Below, piece after piece: positions 9,283 through 17,288 of a stretch of DNA of 64,000 nt. The stretch lies in contig OZ239148.1 in NCBI GenBank assembly GCA_965194655.1, forward strand, positions 62,001 to 126,000. Direction: 5' to 3'. A program made the translations under genes and the position numbers. The stretch's first letter is position 1. Each line of letters starts with the position of its first letter. The notes below the pieces were generated by a model, which saw only the letters and a list, made by a program, of their open reading frames with translations, made no database searches and had not been told where the DNA came from. This DNA comes from Hahnella lacustris (lineage in GTDB: Bacteria > Pseudomonadota > Gammaproteobacteria > Burkholderiales > Burkholderiaceae_A).

Positions 9283-9363
9283 CGCGAGCGCCGTTGCCGA
9301 AGGCGCCAGTGCGGCGCCTCGCTCGAGCCTGGGAGGGCGCACCCTCTCGCAACGCTCCTCGAG
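9283..9363 (-). promoter_or_regulatory. SAH riboswitch (ahcY leader)
   Basis: Read on the minus strand, the leader contains GAGGAGCGTTGC, a short hairpin with a GGGTGCGCCC core, CCCAGGCTCG, a second GC-rich hairpin (GGCGCC...GGCGCC) and GCAACGGCGCTCGCG. These are the conserved blocks of the SAH riboswitch known upstream of ahcY in beta- and gammaproteobacteria: the first GAGCG-type segment pairs with GCGCTC at the end, and CTCGAG pairs with the GGCTCGAG region. The element ends about 30 bases before the ahcY start, so ligand binding can free the ribosome site. SAH should turn ahcY-metF on. Confidence 0.9.
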
Positions 9364-9373
9364 CAGAGTCGGG

Positions 9374-9402
9374 AGTATGACGAGAAGGTGCGCTGAGGTC
9401 AA
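9374..9402 (-). promoter_or_regulatory. Sigma-70 promoter of ahcY-metF
   Basis: On the minus strand TTGACC (9402-9397) and CATACT (9379-9374) are separated by 17 bases. Matches to consensus are 5/6 and 4/6. The predicted transcript start near 9367 lies directly before the riboswitch, so the aptamer would form the very 5' end of the RNA. The promoter lies in the gap after the metK stop. Confidence 0.65.
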
Positions 9403-9407
9403 TCCAG

Positions 9408-10574
9408 TTAGGTCAGGCAGTGATTCTTCAGGGCTTGGGCCTTGTCGGTGCGCTCCCAACTGAATTCGGGCTCTTCGCGGCCAAAATGGCCATAGGCTGC
9501 GGTCTTCTTGTAGATCGGACGAAGCAGGTCCAGCATCTGGACGATCCCACGGGGGCGCAGGTCGAACACAGCCTGCACTGCAGCGGCAATCTTCTCGTCT
9601 GGGACCACGCCAGTGCCCTGTGTGTCCACGAAAACAGAGGTGGGTTTGGCCACTCCAATGGCGTAGCTCACCTGAATGAGAGCCTTCTTTGCAAGGCCAG
9701 CCGCCACAATGTTTTTGGCCACATACCGACCAGCGTAGGCAGCGGATCGGTCCACCTTCGAGGGATCCTTGCCTGAGAATGCCCCGCCTCCATGGGGAGC
9801 GGAGCCGCCATAGGTGTCGACCACAATCTTGCGCCCGGTGAGGCCGCAGTCACCCTGTGGTCCGCCAATCACAAACCGCCCTGTGGGGTTGACCAGGTAT
9901 TTGATCTCGCCCTTCACAAGCTCTGCAGGCAGAACAGGTTTGATGATTTCCTCAATGACCGCTTCGCGCAGCTGTTCGAGCGTGATGTCGGGAGCATGCT
10001 GCGTCGAGAGCACGACGGTGTCGATCCGAAAGGGTTTCCCGTCCCGGTACTCAAGGGTGACCTGGGACTTGGCGTCAGGGCGCAGCCATGAGAGACGACC
10101 ATCACGCCGAACGAGGGACTGGCGCTCCACCAGCCGGTGAGAAAGGTGAATGGCGGTGGGCATCAGGACAGGTGTCTCATCACATGCATAGCCAAACATC
10201 AGGCCTTGATCACCCGCGCCTTGGTCAAGCCCGTCATCATGTGCCTTGTTCACGCCTTGGGCGATGTCCGGACTTTGTTTGTCATAGGCTACAAGGACCG
10301 CGCAGCCTTTGTAGTCGATCCCGTACTCGGTGTTGTCGTACCCGATGCCCTTGATGGTGTCGCGGGCCACCTGGATGTAATCCACGTTGGCGCGGGAGGT
10401 GATCTCTCCAGCCAGAACCACCAGGCCGGTGTTGCACAGGGTTTCAGCCGCAACACGTGAGGTGGGGTCTTGGGCGATGAGGGCGTCGAGAATGGCATCC
10501 GATATCTGGTCGGATACTTTGTCGGGATGGCCTTCAGAAACAGATTCAGAAGTGAAGAGGAAGTCTTGGCTCAT
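9408..10574 (-). CDS. metK: S-adenosylmethionine synthetase
   Basis: Makes SAM from methionine and ATP. 388 residues, with SVSEGHPDKVSDQISDAILD at the N-terminus, the GAGDQGLMFGYA hexapeptide region and GGGAFSGKDPSKVDRSAAY near two-thirds of the protein; all metal and ATP site motifs are intact. ATG 10574 matches the family N-terminus; an upstream in-frame start at 10643 would add an unlikely extension. It sits upstream of ahcY-metF on the same strand, but a promoter and riboswitch lie between. A leader of about 125 bases separates it from its own predicted promoter. Confidence 0.97.
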   Translation of the reverse strand: MSQDFLFTSESVSEGHPDKVSDQISDAILDALIAQDPTSRVAAETLCNTGLVVLAGEITSRANVDYIQVARDTIKGIGYDNTEYGIDYKGCAVLVAYDKQSPDIAQGVNKAHDDGLDQGAGDQGLMFGYACDETPVLMPTAIHLSHRLVERQSLVRRDGRLSWLRPDAKSQVTLEYRDGKPFRIDTVVLSTQHAPDITLEQLREAVIEEIIKPVLPAELVKGEIKYLVNPTGRFVIGGPQGDCGLTGRKIVVDTYGGSAPHGGGAFSGKDPSKVDRSAAYAGRYVAKNIVAAGLAKKALIQVSYAIGVAKPTSVFVDTQGTGVVPDEKIAAAVQAVFDLRPRGIVQMLDLLRPIYKKTAAYGHFGREEPEFSWERTDKAQALKNHCLT

Positions 10575-10705
10575 GCGGGTCTCCAGTGATGACAACTGCG
10601 GACTGTGGCCTGAGCGATACGCTTCTGACTGCGAATTGCACACGCTTTAGCGGTATTTGAAAGACAATCGCCCCGCAAGTTGTCGATTAAATCGGCGATG
10701 GATTC

Positions 10706-10734
10706 ACTATAGACCCTATGCAAACGCTTTTCAA
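10706..10734 (-). promoter_or_regulatory. Sigma-70 promoter of metK, overlapping the lpxL start
   Basis: On the minus strand TTGAAA (10734-10729) and TATAGT (10711-10706) are 17 bases apart, 5/6 and 5/6 matches. The -35 lies within the first codons of the divergent acyltransferase gene (start 10718). The -10 is part of ACTATAGA, which also reads as a possible -10 (TATAGA) on the plus strand, so the two genes may compete for polymerase. Confidence 0.6.
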
Positions 10735-11590
10735 ATTCCTTGCTCATTGGCCGCTCTGGAGCCTGCGTGTCCTGGGTCACCTGCTCGGCCTGCTGGTCTG
10801 GTTGTCTTCGCCGCGCTATCGGAGTCAGCTCGATCGAAGCCTAATGGCGGCGCTGGGCTCTGAGTCTGCGGTTGAGGCTGGCCTCAGCCCCCATCAGATT
10901 GGTCGACTGCGGTGGGCGTCCATTGGCCATGCAGGCCTGCTGGTGTCCGAACTTCCGAAAATATGGTGTCACCCCGGGGCCATGGACCGCATGGAGGTGG
11001 TCGGACTGGAGGCTGCACAGCGAGCGGCGGCGGAGGGTCGGGGGGTGGTTTTCCTGACCCCACACTTGGGGGCGTTTGAACTGGCGCCTCGACGGCTTGC
11101 ACGGGATGTCTGCCCCATGACCGTGCTTTATCGGCCGGCGCGCAAGCCTGCGATGGAGCGCCTCTTGCGGGCCCTTCGACCCACGCAGGGTGTGCGTGCG
11201 GTGCCGGCCAATGCATCCGGTGTTCGGCAGATGATCAAGGCCTTACGTGCCGGCGAGGGCATCGGCATGCTGCCCGATCAGGTTCCAACAGATGGGGATG
11301 GGATTTGGGCAACCGCCTGGGGCAGACCAGCCTACACCATGACCCTGCCACTGAGACTGGCCCAGGCCACGGGCGCTGCCGTCTTCTGGGTCGTGGTGAG
11401 GCGAGTGCCATCGGGCTGGCAGATGCGGCTCAGTCCATGGAGCCCGCAGAGCTCTGCGCTGTTGGATCAGGTCAACGAGATGAACCGCCGCTGTGAGCAG
11501 GAGATCTGGCAGGCTCCAAGCCAGTATCTCTGGGCCTACAACCGACATAAGACACCGGTCTATCGGGGCCAGTCGGGCCATCGTTCATGA
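10718..11590 (+). CDS. Lysophospholipid acyltransferase, LpxL/HtrB family
   Basis: Predicted lauroyl/myristoyl transferase acting on Kdo-lipid A precursors at the inner membrane. The 290-residue protein has an N-terminal hydrophobic segment (about 10-30), the HX4E catalytic motif in TPHLGAFELAPRR, and LPDQVPTDGDGIW typical of the family. It is the first of two tandem acyltransferase genes; its TGA lies 13 bases before the next start. Which one acts as LpxL and which as LpxM cannot be told from sequence alone. The start is only 7 bases from the metK promoter -10. Confidence 0.9.
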   Translation: MQTLFKFLAHWPLWSLRVLGHLLGLLVWLSSPRYRSQLDRSLMAALGSESAVEAGLSPHQIGRLRWASIGHAGLLVSELPKIWCHPGAMDRMEVVGLEAAQRAAAEGRGVVFLTPHLGAFELAPRRLARDVCPMTVLYRPARKPAMERLLRALRPTQGVRAVPANASGVRQMIKALRAGEGIGMLPDQVPTDGDGIWATAWGRPAYTMTLPLRLAQATGAAVFWVVVRRVPSGWQMRLSPWSPQSSALLDQVNEMNRRCEQEIWQAPSQYLWAYNRHKTPVYRGQSGHRS

Positions 11591-11603
11591 GAGGCGCTTC
11601 GGA

Positions 11604-12485
11604 ATGAGAGAGATGTTGGTGCGCTTTGGGCTTTTTTGGGCGCGAATGCTCGGCCGCCTCCCCTTTGAAACGCGCAGGCGCCTGGGGGGATTTCTGGGGA
11701 GCCTGCTCTATTTTCTGGCGGCCCCCCGACGCAGAATTGCACAGGCCAACCTGGGCTTGTGCTTTCCGGCTTGGTCGGCAGCTGAGGTCAATCGAGTCAG
11801 TCGCGCACATTTTCGTGCCTATGCCAGTGCGTTTCTGGATCGTTTCGAGCTCTTTGACTGCAGCAGTGAGAGGCTGCGAGCGCGGGTCTCACTGGCGGGT
11901 CTGGAGTGCCTGGAGCGCCTGGGAGAGGAGCGAATCATCATCCTTGCGCCCCATTTTCTTGGCTTGGATGCGGGAGGGGTTCGGATCCAGCTTGAACGTC
12001 AGATCGTCTCGCTCTATTCGGACCAGTCCAGCCCCCGACTCAACGACTGGATTCTCCAGGGCCGCTCCCGCTTCAATGAGCCCATTCTGATCTCTCGTCG
12101 TGAGGGCATTGGGCGGCTCGCGCGCCTCGTCAAAAAAGGAAAGACGGCTTACTTTCTCCCGGATATGGATTTCGGGGAGCGTGACGCAGTCTTCGCGTCA
12201 TTTTTTGGTCAGCCCGCTGCCACGGTGACCAGTGTGGTGCGCCTCGCACAGATGACCGGCGCCCATATTCTGCCCATGGTCACTCGCCTCACAGAGACGG
12301 GATATGAGTCGAGGTTCTATCCCGCATGGAGCCATGAACCCTCCGACAGCCTAGAAGAGGGTGTTCAGAAAATGAATGCATTTATCGAGGCCCGAGTGTT
12401 GGAGGACCCGGCGCAATACCTCTGGACTCACCGTCGCTTCAAGACGCGACCCCTTGGGCATGCGCCGGTCTACGATCGTCGATAA
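11604..12485 (+). CDS. Second lysophospholipid acyltransferase, LpxL/LpxM family
   Basis: A 293-residue homologue of the gene just upstream. It has an N-terminal hydrophobic stretch (LGGFLGSLLYFLAAP), the catalytic HX4D motif in LAPHFLGLDAGG, PDMDFGERDAVFASFFG, and a C-terminal DPAQYLWTHRRFKTRP block. ATG 11604 is preferred, with ATG 11613 as the alternative; upstream in-frame codons would overlap the preceding gene. A pair of such genes before dapF is a familiar betaproteobacterial arrangement. It probably adds the second secondary acyl chain to lipid A. Confidence 0.9.
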   Translation: MREMLVRFGLFWARMLGRLPFETRRRLGGFLGSLLYFLAAPRRRIAQANLGLCFPAWSAAEVNRVSRAHFRAYASAFLDRFELFDCSSERLRARVSLAGLECLERLGEERIIILAPHFLGLDAGGVRIQLERQIVSLYSDQSSPRLNDWILQGRSRFNEPILISRREGIGRLARLVKKGKTAYFLPDMDFGERDAVFASFFGQPAATVTSVVRLAQMTGAHILPMVTRLTETGYESRFYPAWSHEPSDSLEEGVQKMNAFIEARVLEDPAQYLWTHRRFKTRPLGHAPVYDRR

Positions 12486-12492
12486 TCTTGCT

Positions 12493-13368
12493 ATGAAGAT
12501 ACCTTTCACCAAGATGCAGGGGGCTGGGAATGACTTCGTGGTGTTGGATGCACGAGAGGGCCTTCCGGCCGGGCTATTGACGCCTGAGCATCTTCGCCGC
12601 CTCGCAGATCGACGCTTTGGCGTGGGGGCAGACCAAATCTTGCTCGTGGAAAACGATTCCACTGGGGGCGCAGATTTTGTATATCGCATCTTTAATGCAG
12701 ATGGCGGCGAGGTGGAGCAGTGTGGCAACGGTGCACGGTGCTTCGCCCGGTACGTGTATGACAAGGGGCTCACCACTGCGGCTCATTTTCGAGTCAAGAC
12801 TCGTGCCGGGGTCATTGAGCCTCGCCTGCAGGCCGATGGTCGCGTGACGGTGGACATGGGACCCCCTCGTCTGCTGCCGGAGGATCTGCCCTTTGATGCA
12901 GAGGGTCTCCGAACCATGCGATGTGCAGACCAACTCCTGTATGCCATGCGCACGCCCGCCGGCCCTGAGGTCTGGGTCGCCCTCGCTTCGATGGGCAATC
13001 CACACCTGGTTCAATGGGTGGGCGACCTCGAGCAAACGGACGTGTCCATCCTTGGCCCCTGGCTTGAGCGTCATGTGCGTTGCCCGCAGGGAGCCAACGC
13101 AGGCTTTGTGCAATTTCGGTCGCGGCACCAGATCGCCTTGCGAGTCTGGGAACGTGGGGTGGGTGAGACACTCGCCTGCGGGACTGGGGCTTGCGCTGCG
13201 GTGGTCTGTGGTGTGCTTCAGGGGGTTTTAGAGCCCCATGCTCCGATTGAGGTACAGACTCGCGGGGGGCTGCTCACCATTCAATGGTCTGGCCAAACCC
13301 AGGATGCTGTCCTGCTCACAGGTCCGGCTGAGACCACATTCGAAGGGGTGTACTGGTATGAGTCTTGA
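12493..13368 (+). CDS. dapF: Diaminopimelate epimerase
   Basis: Racemises LL- to meso-diaminopimelate for lysine and peptidoglycan synthesis, without a cofactor. 291 residues. KMQGAGNDFVVLD at the N-terminus, and the two catalytic Cys in VEQCGNGARC and LACGTGACAA, are all present. No clear ribosome site precedes ATG 12493, which lies 7 bases after the acyltransferase stop. Its last codons overlap the DUF484 gene by 11 bases. Confidence 0.96.
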   Translation: MKIPFTKMQGAGNDFVVLDAREGLPAGLLTPEHLRRLADRRFGVGADQILLVENDSTGGADFVYRIFNADGGEVEQCGNGARCFARYVYDKGLTTAAHFRVKTRAGVIEPRLQADGRVTVDMGPPRLLPEDLPFDAEGLRTMRCADQLLYAMRTPAGPEVWVALASMGNPHLVQWVGDLEQTDVSILGPWLERHVRCPQGANAGFVQFRSRHQIALRVWERGVGETLACGTGACAAVVCGVLQGVLEPHAPIEVQTRGGLLTIQWSGQTQDAVLLTGPAETTFEGVYWYES

Positions 13369-14020
13369 CACAGAAAAGCTGCTGAATCCCGCCATAGTCT
13401 CTGCTTACCTTCGTGAGCATCCGAGGTTCCTCGAGGAGCACCCGGATGTGCTTTCTGATCTGGCCCTCACGCTCGGTGCAGGTGGGACCGTGAGTTCACT
13501 CTTGGAGCGACAGGTCCTGACCTTGCGTGAAAAGGTCAAGGCCATGGATCAGCGCCAGTCGCTCATGCTGCGTCATGCCCAGGAAAATGAGGCGATTCAG
13601 GACAAGCTCACACGGCTCGTACGTGAGCTGCTCATGGCAGCGGGTTCCGAGCAGAGGGCTATTGTCCTGATCGATCAGCTCAAGACGCTCTTTAGTCTGG
13701 ATGTGGTGGAGTGGCTTCGTTGGAATGAGGATCACCAACAGGCGCAGGCTCTGAATGCTGTTGCGTCCATGCTCCGCCCGAGCTGCTGGTCTGTGCGCTC
13801 GGATCAAGGCGCAGCCATTCTGGGGAGCCTCACAGCGGCTCACGAGGACCTCGGAAGTCTGGCGTTTCTGCCGCTTGAGCCCGGCACCCCTGGCGCCACC
13901 TCCCAGGCCATCGTGCTGGGCGCCAACGACGCGAGTCGGTTTGAACCTGGGCAAGGCATGGTGTTTCTGGAGCGAATGGCGGAGCTTGCGAGTGCAGCAC
14001 TCCACGTCCGATCAGGCTGA
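13358..14020 (+). CDS. DUF484 family protein
   Basis: A 220-residue cytoplasmic protein. The N-terminal AYLREHPRFLEEHPDVL is the hallmark of DUF484, followed by a predicted coiled coil (LLERQVLTLREKVKAMDQRQ) and a GAF-like C-terminal half. It is always found between dapF and xerC in many proteobacteria, and its function is unknown. ATG 13358 overlaps dapF; the xerC start lies inside its 3' end. A role linked to XerC or division is only guilt by association. Confidence 0.9.
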   Translation: MSLDTEKLLNPAIVSAYLREHPRFLEEHPDVLSDLALTLGAGGTVSSLLERQVLTLREKVKAMDQRQSLMLRHAQENEAIQDKLTRLVRELLMAAGSEQRAIVLIDQLKTLFSLDVVEWLRWNEDHQQAQALNAVASMLRPSCWSVRSDQGAAILGSLTAAHEDLGSLAFLPLEPGTPGATSQAIVLGANDASRFEPGQGMVFLERMAELASAALHVRSG

Positions 14021-14960
14021 GCCCGTCGCTGAAGCCCTCACCGAGGGCTTTCTGCAGAGCCTGAGGCTGCGTAACCTTGCAGCGCTCACGATTGAGGCTT
14101 ACTCGCGCGACTTGGCCGATCTCGCTCGACGTGCGCACAAACCGCTTTATGCCCTCGATGCCCAAGACCTCCAGCCCATGGTCGGTATGCTGACCAGAGA
14201 GGGGTCGTCACCTCGGAGCATTCGTCGTCGTCTTGCAGCCTGGAGGGCTTTTTTCGATTGGATCATGACCTCAGAGCCGAATGGCGTACCCCTGATCAAA
14301 GCCAATCCGGCAAAGGGTCTTCGGCTGCCAAAGCTCGCACGCATGCTCCCAAAGGCACTCTCAGTGGATGCTGCCTGTGCCTTTGTGGAGGTCCAAACAC
14401 CAAGCCTTTCAGGCTGGCGCCCCGTTCAGGACCGAGCCATTTTTGAGCTGGCCTACGGCTGTGGCCTCAGGCTCTCAGAGATCGTTGGCCTTGATGTGCA
14501 GCCCGGCACCGATCCCGACGCAGGGTGGATCGATCTGAAGAGCCGAGAGATACAGGTGCTGGGCAAAGGACGCAAGCGCCGCCTCCTGCCGCTCGGAACT
14601 CAGGCCCTAGAGGCGCTGCAGGCCTGGCTCGTCGCGCGTCAGGCGCTGAGGCCCCTGATCCCCGCACTCTTTCTTGGTGCCCGAGGAGGACGCATGAGTA
14701 CGCGCAGCGTTCAGCGCAGCTTTGAGCGCCGCTCGCGAGAGGCTGGCCTGGGATTCGGCGTACACCCACACATGCTGAGACATTCCTTTGCCTCCCATCT
14801 TCTCCAGAGCAGTGGTGATCTTCGCGCGGTGCAAGAGCTTTTAGGGCATGCCCATATCGCGACCACCCAGGTCTATACCCATCTTGATCACCAGCACCTC
14901 GCAAAGGTGCTCGACCAGGCCCACCCGAGAGCCAAGCCCAAGTCGACTCAGGCAAAATAA
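13992..14960 (+). CDS. xerC: Tyrosine recombinase XerC
   Basis: Resolves chromosome dimers at dif with XerD. 322 residues. An N-terminal SAM-like DNA-binding domain (LTIEAYSRDLADL) is followed by the catalytic domain: Arg in YGCGLRLSEI, Lys in LGKGRKRRLLPL, HMLRHSFASHLL (His-x-x-Arg), GHAHIATTQ and the nucleophile in VYTHLD. The start is taken as GTG 13992, which has GGAG at 13981-13984; the first ATG in frame would delete part of the core-binding domain. It overlaps DUF484 by 29 bases. Confidence 0.93.
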   Translation: MQHSTSDQAEPVAEALTEGFLQSLRLRNLAALTIEAYSRDLADLARRAHKPLYALDAQDLQPMVGMLTREGSSPRSIRRRLAAWRAFFDWIMTSEPNGVPLIKANPAKGLRLPKLARMLPKALSVDAACAFVEVQTPSLSGWRPVQDRAIFELAYGCGLRLSEIVGLDVQPGTDPDAGWIDLKSREIQVLGKGRKRRLLPLGTQALEALQAWLVARQALRPLIPALFLGARGGRMSTRSVQRSFERRSREAGLGFGVHPHMLRHSFASHLLQSSGDLRAVQELLGHAHIATTQVYTHLDHQHLAKVLDQAHPRAKPKSTQAK

Positions 14961-14964
14961 GAGG

Positions 14965-15933
14965 ATGATCCCAGTCACCATCCTCACAGGCTTTCTCGGC
15001 GCGGGTAAGACCACCCTACTCAAGCGCATTCTCAACGAACCTCACGGCCATCGCATCGCGGTCATTGAGAATGAATTTGGCGAGGAGAGCATCGATAACG
15101 AACTCTTGTTTGAAGACCAGCAAGAGCGCATCGTCGAAATGAATAACGGCTGCCTGTGCTGCACGGTTCGCGGTGACTTGGTTGACATGCTCAATCGCTT
15201 AGGCGAGAAACGCGATGCGGGCGTCCTGGAATTCGATCGGGTCATCATTGAGACCACGGGTCTTGCTGAACCGGGTCCAGTGGCCCAAACCTTTTTTGTG
15301 GATGACGCAGTGGCCGAGCGCTACCTGCTCGATGCGATCATCACGATCGTCGATGCAAGGCATGGCCCGAGTCAGCTCGATCAACATTCCGAAGCTCAGG
15401 CTCAGGTCGGGTTTGCGGATCGCATTCTTCTGTCGAAGGTCGACCTGGTCGATGAGGAGAGTGTGGACTCACTGAGGCGACGCCTGGTGCGCATGAACCC
15501 CCGAGCGCGTATTCAGGAAGTGCACTTTGGAGAGACCGAGCTGAGCGAGGTTCTCGATATTGAAGGGTTTCATCTGAACGCTGCCCTCGAGATTGATCCA
15601 AGCTTTTTGGACGTAGACCATCATCATCACCATGCCGAAGATGTGAGTTCATTTCTCTTCAAGGCCACGCGGCCTATGGATTCCGACCGTTTTGAGGGAT
15701 TTATGTCCGCGGTTTCGCAGGCCTATGGCCCTCAGCTCTATCGCTACAAGGGCGTTCTTTGGCTCAAGGGAAGTGATCATCAGATGATCTTCCAGGGCGT
15801 CCACATGCTCATGGGGGGTGACAAGGGCCGCCTGTGGAAGTCAGGTGAGGCGCGTGAGACTCGTATTGTCTTTATCGGTAAAGGCCTGCCCAAGGATACA
15901 ATCCTCAAAGGGCTCTCTCAGTGCCTTGTTTAG
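14965..15933 (+). CDS. COG0523 (CobW/ZNG-type) metal-chaperone GTPase
   Basis: A 322-residue G3E GTPase. Walker A GFLGAGKTTLLKRI (about 9-22), the metal-site GCLCC motif near 65-70, the guanine-specificity loop SKVDLVDEE and a CobW C-terminal domain are visible. A run of five His (about 219-223) lies between the two domains, a typical metal-binding linker. Known relatives deliver zinc (ZNG1/ZigA/YeiR) or act in cobalamin and nitrile hydratase assembly. Here the adjacent DksA lacks its zinc finger, which favours a zinc-related role. Start ATG 14965, with GAGG immediately before it. Confidence 0.88.
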   Translation: MIPVTILTGFLGAGKTTLLKRILNEPHGHRIAVIENEFGEESIDNELLFEDQQERIVEMNNGCLCCTVRGDLVDMLNRLGEKRDAGVLEFDRVIIETTGLAEPGPVAQTFFVDDAVAERYLLDAIITIVDARHGPSQLDQHSEAQAQVGFADRILLSKVDLVDEESVDSLRRRLVRMNPRARIQEVHFGETELSEVLDIEGFHLNAALEIDPSFLDVDHHHHHAEDVSSFLFKATRPMDSDRFEGFMSAVSQAYGPQLYRYKGVLWLKGSDHQMIFQGVHMLMGGDKGRLWKSGEARETRIVFIGKGLPKDTILKGLSQCLV

Positions 15934-15954
15934 CCTCCGACACAGGTTGTTCAG

Positions 15955-16383
15955 ATGGGAACCGAATTGAAGAAAACGATTGAATCCGAGGAGGATCTCC
16001 TCGCCCAGCCCGAAGACGCGTACATGAACGCTGCGCAGCTCGATTTTTTCAGGCGCCGCCTTCAAGCACTCGAGACAGAGCTTCGAGCCAATGCGGGAGA
16101 GACCACCGAGCACCTCCGTGAGACCACCCTGGTTCCTGACCCAGCCGATCGGGCCACCATTGAGGAGGAGCACGCACTTGAGCTCCGAACCAGGGATCGA
16201 GAGCGCAAGCTCATCAAAAAGGTTCAACAATCCATTGCTCGAATCGACGCCGGCGATTATGGGTACTGCGAAGAGACGGGTGAGCCCATCGGCCTGCAGC
16301 GATTGTTGGCTCGTCCCACAGCCACGTTATCTGTCGAAGCCCAACAGAGACGTGAGCTTCGCCAGCGACAGTTCGGCGACTAA
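15955..16383 (+). CDS. dksA: DksA-family RNA polymerase-binding protein without zinc-finger cysteines
   Basis: Binds the RNA polymerase secondary channel and works with ppGpp in the stringent response. 142 residues. The coiled-coil tip motif DxxDxA (Asp62, Asp65, Ala67) and ALELRTRDRERKLIKK are intact. Of the four zinc ligands of E. coli DksA only Cys105 remains; the others are Thr108, Ser126 and Ala129. This C/T/S/A pattern is that of zinc-independent DksA2-type proteins. It lies 21 bases after the COG0523 GTPase gene. Confidence 0.92.
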   Translation: MGTELKKTIESEEDLLAQPEDAYMNAAQLDFFRRRLQALETELRANAGETTEHLRETTLVPDPADRATIEEEHALELRTRDRERKLIKKVQQSIARIDAGDYGYCEETGEPIGLQRLLARPTATLSVEAQQRRELRQRQFGD

Positions 16384-16403
16384 CCTCTTCACGCGCTTTC
16401 GCC

Positions 16404-17288
16404 ATGACCGATCTTGCAGCAGCCCGCCAGAAGGCGGCCATTCTGGCAGAGGCCCTGCCCTACATTCGTCGCTTCCACGGTAAGACGGTGGTGGTGAAGT
16501 ATGGCGGGAACGCCATGACCGATGAGGCCCTCAAGCGCGGATTCGCCCACGATGTGGTGCTGCTGAAGCTGGTGGGTATCAATCTCGTGGTCGTCCATGG
16601 CGGAGGACCCCAGATTGAGGAACTGCTCGGAAAGGTCGGAAAGAAGGGCGAATTCGTTCAAGGCATGCGGGTCACAGACGCCGAAACCATGGACATTGTG
16701 GAGATGGTTCTGGCGGGGAAGGTGAACAAGGAAATTGTTGAACTGATCAACCACGCAGGTGGCAAGGCGGTGGGCCTCACCGGACAAGACGGTGGCCTCA
16801 TCCGTGCCCGAAAGCTGATGCTTCCCTCCAGGGACCAGCCAGAGCAGTCCCTTGACATTGGCCAGGTGGGCGAGATTGAGTCGGTCGATCCAGAGATCAT
16901 TCAGTCGCTGCTCAAGAGCGGCTTCATTCCAGTCGTTGCGCCCATTGGATCGGGCCAAGAGGGTGAGACGTACAACATCAACGCCGACTTGGTCGCAGGC
17001 AAGATGGCCGAGATTCTTCGGGCAGAAAAGCTGGTGCTCATGACCAACACCCCGGGGGTTTTGGACAAGTCGGGACAGCTGATTACGGGCCTTTCCGCCC
17101 GAGAGATCGATGCCTTGTTTGCGGATGGCACGCTCTCCGGAGGCATGTTGCCAAAAATCAGCTCTGCCCTCGATGCGGCCCGCAGCGGCGTGCAATCGGT
17201 TCACATCATTGACGGACGTGTTCCCAATAGCCTTTTGCTGGAGATTCTCACCAGTGAGGGCGTGGGCACCATGATTCGTTCCCACTGA
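16404..17288 (+). CDS. argB: Acetylglutamate kinase
   Basis: Phosphorylates N-acetyl-L-glutamate, the second step of arginine synthesis. 294 residues, with KYGGNAM, HGGGPQI (substrate and ATP binding), VGLTGQDGG and the C-terminal DGRVPNSLLLEIL conserved. ATG 16404 lies 20 bases after dksA. Its TGA (17286-17288) overlaps a CTG that may begin the downstream nucleotidase gene. No other arg genes are nearby. Confidence 0.96.
   Translation: MTDLAAARQKAAILAEALPYIRRFHGKTVVVKYGGNAMTDEALKRGFAHDVVLLKLVGINLVVVHGGGPQIEELLGKVGKKGEFVQGMRVTDAETMDIVEMVLAGKVNKEIVELINHAGGKAVGLTGQDGGLIRARKLMLPSRDQPEQSLDIGQVGEIESVDPEIIQSLLKSGFIPVVAPIGSGQEGETYNINADLVAGKMAEILRAEKLVLMTNTPGVLDKSGQLITGLSAREIDALFADGTLSGGMLPKISSALDAARSGVQSVHIIDGRVPNSLLLEILTSEGVGTMIRSH

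Noticed and set aside
10575..10700. A SAM riboswitch in the metK leader
   Set aside because: I could not find the conserved blocks of the SAM riboswitch classes I know; only a weak bulged stem is seen.
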